Positions 48,277 to 58,758 of a stretch of DNA of 64,000 nucleotides are shown piece by piece (within the stretch, counting starts at the first letter, position 1; each line of letters begins with the position of its first letter). The stretch comes from Candidatus Thioglobus autotrophicus (GTDB lineage Bacteria > Pseudomonadota > Gammaproteobacteria > PS1 > Pseudothioglobaceae). The DNA is taken from contig NZ_CP010552.1 in NCBI RefSeq assembly GCF_001293165.1, positions 1,054,001 to 1,118,000 on the forward strand, in the 5' to 3' direction. Under the pieces are notes generated by a model that was given only the letters and a program-made list of their open reading frames with translations, searched no databases and was not told the origin of the DNA. A program made the position numbers and the translations under genes.

Positions 48277-49503
48277 ATGATAACTCAAGAAGAATTACAT
48301 CAGCAAGCACTTGATTACCACCAAGGTGATCGTCCTGGAAAATTAGTGGTTTCGTCACATAAGCAATTAGCTACAAAAGAGGATCTAAGTTTGGCATATT
48401 CACCAGGTGTTGCTGCACCTTGTCTTGAAATTGCTAAAAACCCTGAACTGGTGAATAATTACACCATTAAAAATAACTTGGTTGCTGTTATTACGGATGG
48501 TTCTGCAGTATTAGGATTGGGCAATATTGGTCCATTGGCCTCGAAACCTGTAATGGAGGGTAAGGCAGTCTTGTTTAAACATTTTGCTGATGTTGATGTG
48601 TTTGACATTGAAGTTGATACGCAAGATGTAGAAGAGTTTATTCAAACGGTTAAAAATATTGCACCAACTTTTGGTGGAATTAACTTGGAAGATATCTCTG
48701 CACCACGCTGTTTTGAAATTGAAAAACGCTTAATAGCAGAGTTGGATATTCCAGTTTTTCATGATGATCAACATGGCACGGCAATTATTATTGCAGCAGG
48801 ACTTTTGAATTCAATTGAAATTCAGGGTAAGTCTATTGAAACTGCAAAGTTGGTTTGTCTAGGCGCAGGGTCAGCAGGTATTGCAACATTAAACCTTTTG
48901 TGCGAATTGGGTTTGAAAAAAGAAAACATTCTACTGGTTGACCGAGAAGGCGTAATTTCAACAGACTTGCAAAATGTCAGTGAAGTTAAAGCACAATATG
49001 CGGTTAAAACCAATAAGAAGACATTAGCAGATGCTATGCAAGATGCAGATATTTTTATTGGTGTAGCTGCGGCTAATTTAGTCTCTCAAGATATGGTTAA
49101 GTCAATGGCAGATAATCCTATTGTATTTGCCTTATCCAACCCTGATCCTGAAATTTCACCTGCTGATGCAAACGCTGTACGCGATGATTTAATTATGGCA
49201 ACAGGGCGTAGTGATTACCCTAATCAGGTTAATAACGTTTTAGGCTTTCCTTTTATTTTTAGAGGCGCATTAGATGCAAAGGCGAGCGAAATTAACATTG
49301 AAATGAAAATTGCTGCTGTACATGCATTAAGAGATTTGGCGAAGTTAGAAGTCCCTAAAGATGTATTAATTGCCTACAACGCTGAGTCTATGAGTTTTGG
49401 AAAGGAATATATTATTCCTAAGCCATTTGATAAAAGACTGATCGATATCGTTCCAAAAGCTGTTTATGATGCGGCTATTGCCAGTGGCGTTTCACGACTT
49501 TAG
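48277..49503 (+). CDS. Malic enzyme, short form without phosphotransacetylase domain
   Basis: Oxidatively decarboxylates malate to pyruvate with NAD or NADP. Motifs seen: [32 protein letters not shown], the metal-binding [10 protein letters not shown] and the nucleotide loop [15 protein letters not shown]. The 408 residues correspond to the catalytic part only; proteobacterial MaeB proteins usually carry an extra phosphotransacetylase-like domain of about 330 residues, absent here. Cofactor preference is not evident. Its position after sdhCAB suggests joint use in C4 metabolism. Confidence 0.93.
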   Translation: MITQEELHQQALDYHQGDRPGKLVVSSHKQLATKEDLSLAYSPGVAAPCLEIAKNPELVNNYTIKNNLVAVITDGSAVLGLGNIGPLASKPVMEGKAVLFKHFADVDVFDIEVDTQDVEEFIQTVKNIAPTFGGINLEDISAPRCFEIEKRLIAELDIPVFHDDQHGTAIIIAAGLLNSIEIQGKSIETAKLVCLGAGSAGIATLNLLCELGLKKENILLVDREGVISTDLQNVSEVKAQYAVKTNKKTLADAMQDADIFIGVAAANLVSQDMVKSMADNPIVFALSNPDPEISPADANAVRDDLIMATGRSDYPNQVNNVLGFPFIFRGALDAKASEINIEMKIAAVHALRDLAKLEVPKDVLIAYNAESMSFGKEYIIPKPFDKRLIDIVPKAVYDAAIASGVSRL

Positions 49504-49533
49504 AAAAAACTTAAAAAAACATCAAAATACCCC

Positions 49534-49562
49534 TTGCGAATAGTAAATAGCTATGGGATAAT
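49534..49562 (+). promoter_or_regulatory. Promoter of the tRNA-tuf operon
   Basis: TTGCGA (49534-49539), a 17-base spacer and GATAAT (49557-49562) place the start near 49569, just 7 bases before tRNA-Tyr. It is the only clear promoter before tuf. Confidence 0.6.
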
Positions 49563-49575
49563 TGCGGATTGTTTT

Positions 49576-49660
49576 GGAGAGATTTACGAGTGGTTAAAGT
49601 ATGTGGATTGTAAATCCATCGCCTCCGGCTTCGAAGGTTCGAATCCTTCTCTCTCCACCA
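49576..49660 (+). tRNA. tRNA-Tyr (anticodon GUA)
   Basis: An 85-base class-II tRNA with acceptor stem GGAGAGA/TCTCTCC, anticodon stem TGGAT/ATCCA around GTA, a long variable arm and encoded CCA. First of three tRNAs ahead of tuf, as in the tufB operon of many proteobacteria. Confidence 0.97.
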
Positions 49661-49676
49661 TAAAACAAAAGAATTT

Positions 49677-49750
49677 GCGGGTATCGTATATTGGTATTAC
49701 CTTGGCCTTCCAAGCCAATGAGACGAGTTCGATTCTCGTTACCCGCTCCA
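49677..49750 (+). tRNA. tRNA-Gly (anticodon UCC)
   Basis: A 74-base tRNA with acceptor stem GCGGGTA/TACCCGC, anticodon stem TTGGC/GCCAA around TCC, T arm CGAGTTCGATTCTCG and encoded CCA. Confidence 0.96.
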
Positions 49751-49763
49751 AGTGGGGGAATGT

Positions 49764-49839
<76 letters not shown>

Positions 49840-49879
49840 TAATTTGTAAAATTTAATTGTAAAACGTAGGGGACTAAAA

Positions 49880-51070
49880 ATGTCAAAAGAAAAATTTGAA
49901 AGAACCAAGCCACACGTAAACGTGGGCACAATCGGTCACGTTGACCATGGTAAAACTACGTTAACTGCAGCAATTACTAAAGTAATGGCTGAGGCTAACG
50001 GTAGTGAAGCAACAGACTTTGCTGATATTGACAAAGCACCTGAAGAAAGAGAGCGTGGTATCACGATTTCAACGTCACACGTAGAATACGAGTCAGAGAC
50101 TCGTCACTACGCACACGTTGACTGCCCGGGACACGCCGACTACGTTAAAAACATGATTACTGGTGCTGCACAAATGGACGGCGCTATTATCGTTATTGCT
50201 GCAACAGACGGCCCAATGGCTCAAACGCGTGAGCACATTCTTTTATCTAAGCAAGTAGGTGTACCTTACATCGTTGTTTACATGAACAAAGCTGACATGG
50301 TTGACGATGAAGAGTTAATCGAATTAGTTGAAATGGAAATCCGTGAACTTTTAAATGAATACGATTTCCCAGGTGATGACACGCCAGTTATTCTTGGCTC
50401 TGCTCTTAAAGCTTTAGAAGGCGATACATCTGACATTGGTGTACCTTCAGTCTTAAAGCTTGTAGAAGCATTAGACACATACATCCCTGAGCCTGTACGT
50501 GACACTGAAAAGACATTCATTATGCCAATTGAGGATGTATTCTCAATCTCTGGTCGTGGTACGGTTGTAACAGGTCGTATTGAAGCTGGTATCGTTAACG
50601 TTGGTGATGAATTAGAAATCGTTGGTATTAAAGATACACAAACAACAACGTGTACGGGTGTTGAGATGTTCCGTAAGTTATTAGATTCTGGTGAAGCAGG
50701 CGATAACGTTGGTGTGCTACTTCGTGGTACTAAGCGTGAAGAAGTTGAACGTGGTCAAGTACTAGCTAAGCCTGGTTCAATTAAGCCGCACTCTAAGTTT
50801 GAAGCAGAAGTTTATGTTTTAAGTAAAGATGAGGGTGGCCGTCATACGCCATTCTTTGATAACTACCGTCCACAGTTCTACTTCCGTACAACTGACGTAA
50901 CAGGTGCTTGTAAGCTACCTGATGGCGTAGAGATGGTAATGCCAGGCGATAACGTAAAGATGCAAGTAGAGCTTCTTTCACCAATCGCTATGGAAGATGG
51001 TTTAAGATTCGCAATTAGAGAAGGTGGTCGTACTGTAGGTGCGGGTGTTGTTTCTAAGGTTACGGATTAA
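49880..51070 (+). CDS. tuf: Elongation factor Tu
   Basis: GTPase that delivers aminoacyl-tRNA to the ribosome. The P-loop GHVDHGKTT begins at residue 19, with DCPGHADY and NKADMVDD as the other G motifs, and the 396-residue length is standard. Codon use is visibly more restricted (many GTA, GGT, CGT) than in neighbouring metabolic genes, as expected for a highly expressed protein. It is linked to upstream tRNAs and followed by a hairpin and tRNA-Trp. The str-operon partners rpsL, rpsG and fusA are not in the window. Confidence 0.98.
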   Translation: MSKEKFERTKPHVNVGTIGHVDHGKTTLTAAITKVMAEANGSEATDFADIDKAPEERERGITISTSHVEYESETRHYAHVDCPGHADYVKNMITGAAQMDGAIIVIAATDGPMAQTREHILLSKQVGVPYIVVYMNKADMVDDEELIELVEMEIRELLNEYDFPGDDTPVILGSALKALEGDTSDIGVPSVLKLVEALDTYIPEPVRDTEKTFIMPIEDVFSISGRGTVVTGRIEAGIVNVGDELEIVGIKDTQTTTCTGVEMFRKLLDSGEAGDNVGVLLRGTKREEVERGQVLAKPGSIKPHSKFEAEVYVLSKDEGGRHTPFFDNYRPQFYFRTTDVTGACKLPDGVEMVMPGDNVKMQVELLSPIAMEDGLRFAIREGGRTVGAGVVSKVTD

Positions 51071-51107
51071 TTTTAAGCTAAAGCTTAATAAAACCTAAGA
51101 AGAATTT

Positions 51108-51133
51108 GGCTCGGACTTAGGTCCGAGCCTTTA
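51108..51133 (+). terminator. Hairpin between tuf and tRNA-Trp
   Basis: A perfect 9-base stem GGCTCGGAC/GTCCGAGCC with a TTAG loop, followed by only three T. It may be a weak terminator or a processing site that separates tuf mRNA from the tRNA-Trp-secE transcript, since tRNA-Trp starts 9 bases later. Confidence 0.65.
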
Positions 51134-51141
51134 AAGTTTAT

Positions 51142-51217
51142 AGGCGAGTGGCTCAACTGGTAGAGTGGCGGTTTCCAAAACCGTTGGTTGGGGGTTCGAG
51201 TCCCTCCTCGCCTGCCA
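51142..51217 (+). tRNA. tRNA-Trp (anticodon CCA)
   Basis: A 76-base tRNA with acceptor stem AGGCGAG/CTCGCCT, anticodon loop TTCCAAA on stem GCGGT/ACCGT, T arm GGGGGTTCGAGTCCCTC and encoded CCA. It directly precedes secE, a conserved order. Confidence 0.97.
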
Positions 51218-51233
51218 TGTTAAAAGGTGTAAT

Positions 51234-51605
51234 GTGAGTAAAGCAATAGAAAGCCAAGCAAAAGATTCATCACTAGGAATGTACTTATCAATTCTTGTAG
51301 TGATTGGGTCTCTTGTCGTGTTTTATTTGGATCCATTAGCACTAGCAACAACATTGTACAAAGTGTTGGTTTTGTTGGTGGGACTGGTTATTGCTGGCTT
51401 GATATTTTTCAAGACACCCCAAGGTAAACGTTTAGCAGCGTTCACAAAAGAAACCAAAATTGAATTACGCAAGGTTGTATGGCCAACGCGTGATGAAACT
51501 GTTAAGACAACAGGCATGATTATGGTTGCTGTTGTGATTGTTGCTATTTTCTTGTGGATAGTTGATGCATTCTTCTCATGGATGGTTCAGCTATTAACAA
51601 ATTAA
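51234..51605 (+). CDS. secE: Preprotein translocase subunit SecE
   Basis: Essential clamp of the SecYEG channel. I used the GTG at 51234 (123 residues, beginning MSKAIESQAKDSS), because longer frames run into the tRNA-Trp gene. Three hydrophobic helices are visible as in gammaproteobacterial SecE, and the conserved cytoplasmic helix ETKIELRKVVWPTRDET lies before the last one. nusG follows 11 bases later. Confidence 0.95.
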   Translation: MSKAIESQAKDSSLGMYLSILVVIGSLVVFYLDPLALATTLYKVLVLLVGLVIAGLIFFKTPQGKRLAAFTKETKIELRKVVWPTRDETVKTTGMIMVAVVIVAIFLWIVDAFFSWMVQLLTN

Positions 51606-51616
51606 GAGAGTTATAA

Positions 51617-52150
51617 ATGTCTAAAAGATGGTACGTCCTTCACGCTAGAAGTGGATATGAAGCTAAAGTTAAAACTGCAATCGAAGATGCTGTTGCTAGA
51701 GAAGGTTTAGAGGATCTAATTGGCGAAGTAATGGTTCCAACTGAACAAGTTGTTGAGCTTAAAGATGGTCAGAAAAAGACCGCTGAGCGCAAGTTTTTCC
51801 CAGGCTATATGTTGGTTAGCATGGAGCTCACTGAGCCAAGCTGGTTGTTGGTTAAAAATACCAATAATGTTATTGGCTTTATTGGCGGCTCTTCAGGCAA
51901 ACCTTCACCAATTACCCAACGCGAAGTAGATCGTATTATGGCGCGCGTTCAAGAGGGTGCTGATAAACCTAAACCTAAGGTTGCTTATCAACCTGGTGAA
52001 GAGATTTTAGTGATTGATGGGCCGTTCAATGAGTTTAATGGCACGGTTGAAGCGGTTGACTATGATAAGAGTATTCTTAAAGTTGAAGTGTTAATCTTTG
52101 GTCGAACAACCTCAGTAGAGCTTGAATTTTCCCAAGTAGAAAAAACGTAA
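51617..52150 (+). CDS. nusG: Transcription termination/antitermination factor NusG
   Basis: Binds RNA polymerase, suppresses pausing and links it to Rho or to ribosomal S10. The NGN domain begins KRWYVLHARSGYEAKV and contains KKTAERKFFPGYMLV. The C-terminal KOW domain holds GEEILVIDGPFNEFNGTVEAVD. Length 177 is typical. It sits between secE and the rplKA leader. Confidence 0.97.
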   Translation: MSKRWYVLHARSGYEAKVKTAIEDAVAREGLEDLIGEVMVPTEQVVELKDGQKKTAERKFFPGYMLVSMELTEPSWLLVKNTNNVIGFIGGSSGKPSPITQREVDRIMARVQEGADKPKPKVAYQPGEEILVIDGPFNEFNGTVEAVDYDKSILKVEVLIFGRTTSVELEFSQVEKT

Positions 52151-52155
52151 AAATA

Positions 52156-52230
52156 ACGACTTAAAGTCGTCTGTTAAACGGGGAGCTGTATAAGCGCTTG
52201 TACCCAAATGAGGAAACCCCTCAAGGAAGT
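52156..52230 (+). promoter_or_regulatory. L11 operon leader with probable L1-binding site
   Basis: A hairpin ACGAC/GTCGT (52156-52170) is followed by GGGGAGC (52180-52186) that can pair across to CCC at 52203-52205, then a TGAGG/CCTCA stem just before the AAGGAAG ribosome site. The GGGAGC...CCCAA pattern resembles the E. coli L1 target upstream of rplK, through which L1 represses rplKA translation. Confidence 0.55.
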
Positions 52231-52234
52231 AAGA

Positions 52235-52663
52235 ATGGCTAAAAAAATTGAATCATATATTAAGCTTCAGGTGCCTGCACAAGAAGCTAATCCTTCACCT
52301 CCGGTTGGTCCTGCACTAGGTCAGCACGGTGTAAACATCATGGAGTTTTGTAAGGCGTTTAACGCTAAAACTCAAGAAATTGATAAAGGTATGAAGGTGC
52401 CTGTAATCATTACAGTCTACAGTGACCGTAGTTTCACATTCATCACTAAGACGCCACCTGCAGCATTGTTAATCTTAAAAGTAACAGGAATCAAAAAAGG
52501 CTCAAGCGCCCCTCATACTGATAAAGTTGGTAATATTACACGTGCCCAATTAGAGGAAATTGCAGCGATCAAAATGAAAGATCTTAATGCAAATGATATG
52601 GAAGCAGCAGTCACTATTATTGCTGGCACAGCCCGTTCTATGGGTATTACGGTGGAGGGTTAA
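52235..52663 (+). CDS. rplK: Large ribosomal subunit protein L11
   Basis: Binds 23S rRNA at the GTPase centre. The proline-rich switch [20 protein letters not shown] and the rRNA-binding C-terminal part [12 protein letters not shown] are intact. I used the ATG at 52235 (142 residues, [16 protein letters not shown]), preceded by AAGGAAG; a start nine codons earlier lies within the leader hairpin and is unlikely. rplA follows 4 bases later. Confidence 0.97.
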
Positions 52664-52667
52664 TCAG

Positions 52668-53363
52668 ATGGCTAACTTAACTAAAAAACAAAAAGACATT
52701 GCTTCTAAAGTAGAAATTGGTAAGCGTTATGCAATTGAAGATGCTTTGGCATTGATTAAAGACTGTGCAACTGCTAAATTTGATGAGTCTATTGATGTAA
52801 GTGTAAACCTTGGTGTTGACGCTAAGAAATCTGACCAAAATGTACGTGGTGCAGTCGTGCTTCCAAATGGTACTGGTAAAACAGTTCGTGTTGCGGTATT
52901 TACGCAAGGCGATAACGTCGCTAAAGCAGAAGCAGCTGGCGCTGATGTTGTCGGTATGGAAGATTTAATGAAATCTATGCAAGATGGCGATCTAAATTAT
53001 GATGTTGTTATCGCTTCACCAGATGCAATGGGTGTTGTTGGTCGTCTAGGCCAAGTTTTAGGTCCTCGTGGTCTAATGCCAAACCCTAAAGTTGGTACAG
53101 TAACGCCAGATGTTGCTACCGCTGTTAACAATGCCAAAGCAGGTCAAGTACGTTACCGTACTGACAAGGCTGCTATTGTTCATGCAGGTATTGGTAAGGC
53201 GTCTTTCGATGTGAAGGCATTAGCTGAAAACATCGCTGCATTAATGGAAGCTCTTAAGAAAGCTAAACCAAGTTCAGCTAAAGGTATTTACTTTAAAAAA
53301 TTAAGTGTTTCATCAACAATGGGTGCAGGCATTGCTATTGATTTAAATACGCTAGATATCTAG
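52668..53363 (+). CDS. rplA: Large ribosomal subunit protein L1
   Basis: Forms the L1 stalk and represses its own operon. The signature [20 protein letters not shown] and the segment [13 protein letters not shown] are present. Start at 52668 gives 231 residues beginning [16 protein letters not shown] longer frame overlapping rplK was rejected. Confidence 0.97.
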   Translation: MANLTKKQKDIASKVEIGKRYAIEDALALIKDCATAKFDESIDVSVNLGVDAKKSDQNVRGAVVLPNGTGKTVRVAVFTQGDNVAKAEAAGADVVGMEDLMKSMQDGDLNYDVVIASPDAMGVVGRLGQVLGPRGLMPNPKVGTVTPDVATAVNNAKAGQVRYRTDKAAIVHAGIGKASFDVKALAENIAALMEALKKAKPSSAKGIYFKKLSVSSTMGAGIAIDLNTLDI

Positions 53364-53562
53364 TAATATCAGCAAAAAGAATTCTTTGGGTCGTAGGGTG
53401 AAAATCTTGCGTTCCTCAAAGACCATAGGTGTAGATCTTCCTCCTGGAATTTTTACATAAATAACTGGTAACACAGTTGGCCTATGTAGAGGGTGCGTAA
53501 GTACTCTGTGGCGAAAGTTGTAATAATATGACTTTCTTTTTTAAACTGTTCAGGAGAGGCAA
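53364..53562 (+). promoter_or_regulatory. L10 leader RNA between rplA and rplJ
   Basis: About 200 bases without an ORF on the + strand lie exactly where the autoregulatory L10(L12)4 leader is found in other bacteria. Several interrupted helices are possible and a GGAGAGG ribosome site ends it. Assignment rests on position, length and folding potential rather than on a motif match. Confidence 0.6.
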
Positions 53563-54081
53563 ATGGCTCTAAATCTTGAAGCAAAAAAAGTTGTTGTCGA
53601 ACAAGTAAATGCATTAGCAAATGATGCAATTTCTGTTGGCGTAGCTGAATATCGCGGATTGACAGTTGAACAAATGACGATGCTTCGTGCAAGTGCTTTG
53701 GATGCAGATGTTTCTTTACGTGTTGTAAAGAATTCATTAGCAAAATTAGCATTTAACGAAACAACGTGTGAGTGTGTATTACCGGTTCTTAGTGGCCCAG
53801 TAATCCTAGGATTTTCTCAAGAAGATCCAGGCGCAGTTGCACGTGTCTTCAATGACTTTGTAAAAGACAATGAAGATTTGGTCGTTAAAGGTTTGGGCGT
53901 TTCAGGTGAATTTGTAGATGCAGATCAGCTTAAGCGTATTGCAGACCTTCCAACTAAAGATCAAGCAATTAGTACAGTTATGGCATTAATGTTAGCACCA
54001 GTTGAGAAACTAGCTAGAACTTTAAACGAAGTTCCAACTAAAGTAACTCGCGTCGTGTCAGCAGTGGCGCAACAAAAATAA
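53563..54081 (+). CDS. rplJ: Large ribosomal subunit protein L10
   Basis: Anchors L7/L12 dimers to the ribosome. The N-terminal rRNA-binding domain contains [21 protein letters not shown] and [12 protein letters not shown]. The C-terminal helix that binds L7/L12 ([20 protein letters not shown]) is present. Length 172. rplL follows 32 bases later with its own AGGAG site. Confidence 0.97.
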   Translation: MALNLEAKKVVVEQVNALANDAISVGVAEYRGLTVEQMTMLRASALDADVSLRVVKNSLAKLAFNETTCECVLPVLSGPVILGFSQEDPGAVARVFNDFVKDNEDLVVKGLGVSGEFVDADQLKRIADLPTKDQAISTVMALMLAPVEKLARTLNEVPTKVTRVVSAVAQQK

Positions 54082-54113
54082 TAATCAAATAATAAATAAA
54101 AGGAGTAAATATC

Positions 54114-54491
54114 ATGGCATTATCAAATGAAGATATTTTAAATGCAATTGCAGATATGTCTGTAATGGATGTTGTTGAATTAGTTTCAGCAATGGAAGAG
54201 AAGTTCGGTGTAAGTGCAGCAGCAGTAGCAGCAGCACCTGCAGCAGGCGCTGGCGATGCTGGTGAAGCGGCAGCTGAAAAAGATGAGTTTGACGTTGTAA
54301 TGACATCATTCGGTGAGAAGAAAGTTGCTGTTATTAAAGCAGTACGTGGTATCACTGGCCTAGGTCTTAAGGAAGCTAAAGATATGGTTGAAGCAGTTCC
54401 TGCATCGATCAAAGAAGGCGCATCTAAAGCAGAAGCAGAAGATGTTAAAAAGCAGCTTGAAGAAGCTGGTGCTAGCGTAGAACTTAAGTAA
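54114..54491 (+). CDS. rplL: Large ribosomal subunit protein L7/L12
   Basis: Stalk protein that recruits translation GTPases. N-terminal dimerisation domain, alanine-rich hinge (about 36-55) and C-terminal domain with [22 protein letters not shown] are all visible. Length 125. Downstream hairpins separate it from rpoB. Confidence 0.97.
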   Translation: MALSNEDILNAIADMSVMDVVELVSAMEEKFGVSAAAVAAAPAAGAGDAGEAAAEKDEFDVVMTSFGEKKVAVIKAVRGITGLGLKEAKDMVEAVPASIKEGASKAEAEDVKKQLEEAGASVELK

Positions 54492-54509
54492 TTAGTTCAG
54501 CGTAAAAAC

Positions 54510-54604
54510 CCAAAATCCCCATTAGGGGATTTTGGTGTTTATTGCATTAGCACTCTTTATTGAGTGCTATTTCAACCTATTACTTTAACGAAAGCGATAG
54601 GTTG
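54510..54604 (+). promoter_or_regulatory. Attenuator and processing hairpins between rplL and rpoB
   Basis: Three successive stems are visible: CCAAAATCCCC/GGGGATTTTGG (54510-54535), AGCACTC/GAGTGCT (54549-54568) and CAACCTAT/ATAGGTTG (54573-54604). None has a full T-run, consistent with partial attenuation and RNase III processing, as known between rplL and rpoB in E. coli, which lowers polymerase relative to ribosomal protein synthesis. Confidence 0.65.
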
Positions 54605-54662
54605 GTTTTATTTTAAGAAGAAAACTTCTTAAACGAATTAGATCGACTAATACGAGGTATTT

Positions 54663-57600
54663 ATGGCTTATTCATTTACAGAAAAAAAGCGCATTAGAAA
54701 TAATTTTGGTTCAAGAGCATCAATCTTGCAAGAACCAGACTTGCTAGCTATTCAAATTGATTCTTTTAACGGCTTTATTCAAGCTGGTAATGATAGTAAA
54801 GAAGATGTTGGATTGCATTCAGTGTTTCAATCTGTTTTTCCTATTACAGCAGTTAACGGCTATGCCGAAATTGAGTATGTAGATTATGAATTACAAGAGC
54901 CTAAGTTTAACGTAGAAGAGTGTAAGTTACGTGGTGTAACCTTTGCTTCTACATTGCGCGTTAAGCTTAACCTAGTATTGTTCGATAAAAACGGCTCAAC
55001 GTTAAAGAAAAAACGTAAAGTTAAACAAATCATCGAAGAAGATGTTTATTTGGGCCAATTGCCACTAATGACTGATACAGGTACCTTTGTTATCAATGGT
55101 ACTGAACGTGTTGTTGTTTCCCAATTGCATAGATCTCCCGGTGTTATTTTTGAGCATGATAAAGGTAAGACACACTCATCAGGCAAGATTTTATTCTCCT
55201 CACGTGTGATCCCTTACCGTGGCTCATGGTTGGACTTTGAGTTTGATCATCACGAGCATTTATATGTTCGAATTGATCGCCGCCGTAAGCTTCCAGTTAC
55301 GACATTATTGCGTGCAATGGGGCTTTCTAGTAGTGAAATTCTCAATACTTTCTTTGAAAGTTCAACGATAAAAATCAAGGCTAAGTCTTGTGACTTAGGC
55401 ATTAAACCATCACGCCTTCGTGGCACGATTGCTGAATTTGATATCTTATCCGGCAAGGATGTTGTTGTTGAAAAAGGCCGCCGTATTACTGCTAAGCATG
55501 TCAAGATTTTAGATACTGCTGGTGTTAAGACAATTAATGCGCCGTTAGAGTCTCTGATTGATAAAGTTATTGCTAATGACATTGTTGATACCGAAACGGG
55601 TGAGATTCTAATTGCGACTAATACGGTTATTTCTGAAGATATTTTAGAGATTTTGGTTTCAAACAAAGTGAAGAAGTTTGATGTCTTGTACATTAATGAA
55701 TCTGAGACAGGTGCTTATATTTCAGATACATTGCGTCTTGATGATACTCAAACTGAAATTGAAGCACGCATGAGTATCTATCATGTGATGCGTCCGGGCG
55801 AGCCAGCTACTGAAGATGCAGTAAACTTATTGTTCAACAATCTATTCTTTAAGAATGATCGTTACGATTTGTCTAAAGTTGGACGTATGAAGCTTAATCG
55901 TCGTTTGGGTATTGAATCTGAAACAGGTGAACATGTATTAACAAATGATGACATCTTAAATGTTATTAAATTACTAATCAATATTAAAGATGGTAATGAT
56001 TCTGTTGATGATGTTGATACGCTTGCAAACCGACGTGTTAGAGCGATTGGTGAAATGATTGAAAACCAATTTAGAATTGGTTTAGTTCGTGTTGAAAAAG
56101 CCGTTAGAGAAGGTTTAAACTTAGCAGAAACTGATGAGTTAACACCGCAAGATTTGATTAACTCTAAGCCTGTATCTGCCTCAGTTAGAGAGTTTTTTGG
56201 CTCTTCTCAGTTGTCACAGTTTATGGATCAAGTGAATCCATTATCGGGTGTCACTCATAAGCGTCGTATTTCAGCCTTAGGTCCTGGTGGCTTAACACGT
56301 GAACGTGCTGGTTTTGAGGTACGTGACGTACATCCATCACACTATGGTCGTCTATGTCCAATTGAAACACCAGAAGGTCCAAATATTGGCTTGATTAATA
56401 CTCTGGCTGTTTATGCAAAAACTAATGATTACGGCTTCTTAGAGACACCTTACCAAGTAGTTAAAAATGGTAAAGTGACAGAAGAGATTATTTATGTATC
56501 TGCTATTGATGAAATTGCACATACGATTGCACAAGCAAACGCTACTGTTAGTGACAAAGGTCAGTTAATGGACGATTTAATTTCATGTCGCCATAAGAAT
56601 GAATTTGTATTAGTTGATTCAGCTGACGTAACGTTGATCGATATTGACTCGAAGCAAATCTCATCAGTGGCAGCATCATTGATTCCATTCCTTGAGCATG
56701 ACGATGCTAACCGTGCACTTATGGGTTCAAATATGCAACGCCAGGCCGTACCAACACTACGTGCTGAGAAGCCTTTGGTGGGTACTGGTATTGAGCGTGT
56801 TGTGGCAACAGACTCTCGAGTTTGTGTGACTGCAAAACATGGCGGTGTGGTTGAGGCAGTTGATGCATCACGCATTGTAATTCGTGTTGACTCTAAACAA
56901 GCTAAAGCAGGAGAGTTGGGTGTCGATATCTACAACCTAACTAAATACTCACGTTCAAATCAAAACACGTGTATTAATCAAAAGCCATTAGTAAATGTTG
57001 GTGATAAGATTACTGCAGGCGATGTATTGGCAGATGGCCCTTCGACCGACTTAGGTGAATTGGCTTTAGGTCAAAACATGAAGATTGCCTTTATGCCGTG
57101 GAATGGTTACAACTTTGAGGATTCAATTTTAATCTCTGAAAAGGTTGTGCAAGACGATCGCTATACAACAATCCATATTGAAGAATTAACAGCCTATTCT
57201 CGTGATACTAAATTAGGTCCTGAAGAAATTACAGCAGACATTCCTAATGTAAGTGAGTCAGCATTGGCTAAGCTTGATGAAGTTGGTGTGGTTTATGTTG
57301 GTGCACGTGTTAAGGGTGGTGACATTTTAGTGGGTAAAGTTACCCCTAAGAGTGAAACGGTATTATCACCAGAAGAGAAATTATTACGCGCTATCTTTGG
57401 TGAAAAAGCCAATAACGTTAAAGACTCTTCTTTAAGAATTGGTGCTTCTAAATCGGGTGTTGTTATTGACGTTCAAGTCTTTACACGTGACCGTGTAGAA
57501 AAAGATTCAAGAGCGTTAAGTATTGATGCTGAGCGTTTAGAAAAGATCAAGAAAGATATTGATGATGAGTTTGGTATTATTGATGGTGATATTTTCCGTC

Positions 57601-58745
57601 GTGTACGCTTGAAGTTGTCAGGTAATGTTATTACTAAGGCAGTTGGAGATATTAAAGCTGGCGAAAAGCTAAGTACAAAATTAATGAAAAAACTTGACAA
57701 TAAAGATATTGCCAAGATTAAAGTTGAAGATGCATCAATCAACAAAGAAGTGGCCGCACTGGTTAAACAGGCTAAAGCTAAACAAGTTGAATTCGATAAA
57801 TTCTTTGAAGAAGAAAAAGCTAAGATTAACGAAGGTGCAGAATTACCACCAGGTGTTATGAAGATGGTTAAGGTTTATGTAGCAACACGTAAGACGCTCC
57901 AGGTGGGTGATAAGATGGCGGGACGTCACGGTAACAAAGGTGTCATTTCACGCGTGTCACCTGTAGAAGACATGCCTTATTTGGCAGACGGATCAACTGT
58001 TGATGTTGTGCTTAATCCATTAGGTGTGCCGAGTCGTATGAATGTTGGCCAGGTACTGGAAGTTCATTTAGGTTATGCAGCAAAAGGCTTGGGTTACAAG
58101 ATTGCAGCCATGCTAGATGAAAAGCGCAGCGAAATGGTTGCTGAAATTAGAGCGTTCTTAAATGAAATTTACAATTCTCATGGTAAGCAGGAAGATTTAG
58201 ACGCATTCAATGATGAAGAAATTATTGAGTTGGCTAAAAACCTAAGAGAGGGTGTGCCAATGGCAACACCAGTATTTGATGGTATTAAAGAAAAAGATAT
58301 TAAATCTTTACTTAAGTTGGCTGATTTACCAGAGTCTGGTCAAGAGCAGTTGTATGATGGTCGTACAGGTGAGGCGTTTGATCGCCCAGTAACAGTTGGT
58401 TATATGCACATGCTTAAGCTTAATCACTTGGTAGACGATAAGATGCATGCACGTTCTACAGGTCCATATTCGTTAGTCACGCAGCAGCCTCTAAGTGGTA
58501 AAGCTCAATTTGGTGGTCAACGCTTTGGTGAGATGGAAGTGTGGGCACTTGAGGCTTACGGAGCGGCACATACGCTACGCGAAATGCTAACGGTTAAGTC
58601 TGATGATGTTGCCGGTCGTGCGAAGATGTATAAGAGTATTGTTGATGGTAAAAATCTGACTGAGTCGGTTATGCCAGAATCATTTAATGTACTTATTAAA
58701 GAGATCAGATCATTAGGTATTGATGTTGAACTTGAGCAATACTAA
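54663..58745 (+). CDS. rpoB: DNA-directed RNA polymerase subunit beta
   Basis: Core polymerase subunit of 1360 residues. The rifampicin region is recognisable ([20 protein letters not shown], then [10 protein letters not shown]), as are the conserved [12 protein letters not shown] and the C-terminal [21 protein letters not shown] clamp segment. The rifampicin-site residues visible here match the wild-type pattern. rpoC follows 13 bases later. Confidence 0.98.
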   Translation: MAYSFTEKKRIRNNFGSRASILQEPDLLAIQIDSFNGFIQAGNDSKEDVGLHSVFQSVFPITAVNGYAEIEYVDYELQEPKFNVEECKLRGVTFASTLRVKLNLVLFDKNGSTLKKKRKVKQIIEEDVYLGQLPLMTDTGTFVINGTERVVVSQLHRSPGVIFEHDKGKTHSSGKILFSSRVIPYRGSWLDFEFDHHEHLYVRIDRRRKLPVTTLLRAMGLSSSEILNTFFESSTIKIKAKSCDLGIKPSRLRGTIAEFDILSGKDVVVEKGRRITAKHVKILDTAGVKTINAPLESLIDKVIANDIVDTETGEILIATNTVISEDILEILVSNKVKKFDVLYINESETGAYISDTLRLDDTQTEIEARMSIYHVMRPGEPATEDAVNLLFNNLFFKNDRYDLSKVGRMKLNRRLGIESETGEHVLTNDDILNVIKLLINIKDGNDSVDDVDTLANRRVRAIGEMIENQFRIGLVRVEKAVREGLNLAETDELTPQDLINSKPVSASVREFFGSSQLSQFMDQVNPLSGVTHKRRISALGPGGLTRERAGFEVRDVHPSHYGRLCPIETPEGPNIGLINTLAVYAKTNDYGFLETPYQVVKNGKVTEEIIYVSAIDEIAHTIAQANATVSDKGQLMDDLISCRHKNEFVLVDSADVTLIDIDSKQISSVAASLIPFLEHDDANRALMGSNMQRQAVPTLRAEKPLVGTGIERVVATDSRVCVTAKHGGVVEAVDASRIVIRVDSKQAKAGELGVDIYNLTKYSRSNQNTCINQKPLVNVGDKITAGDVLADGPSTDLGELALGQNMKIAFMPWNGYNFEDSILISEKVVQDDRYTTIHIEELTAYSRDTKLGPEEITADIPNVSESALAKLDEVGVVYVGARVKGGDILVGKVTPKSETVLSPEEKLLRAIFGEKANNVKDSSLRIGASKSGVVIDVQVFTRDRVEKDSRALSIDAERLEKIKKDIDDEFGIIDGDIFRRVRLKLSGNVITKAVGDIKAGEKLSTKLMKKLDNKDIAKIKVEDASINKEVAALVKQAKAKQVEFDKFFEEEKAKINEGAELPPGVMKMVKVYVATRKTLQVGDKMAGRHGNKGVISRVSPVEDMPYLADGSTVDVVLNPLGVPSRMNVGQVLEVHLGYAAKGLGYKIAAMLDEKRSEMVAEIRAFLNEIYNSHGKQEDLDAFNDEEIIELAKNLREGVPMATPVFDGIKEKDIKSLLKLADLPESGQEQLYDGRTGEAFDRPVTVGYMHMLKLNHLVDDKMHARSTGPYSLVTQQPLSGKAQFGGQRFGEMEVWALEAYGAAHTLREMLTVKSDDVAGRAKMYKSIVDGKNLTESVMPESFNVLIKEIRSLGIDVELEQY

Positions 58746-58758
58746 TTAGGAGAGTGAA

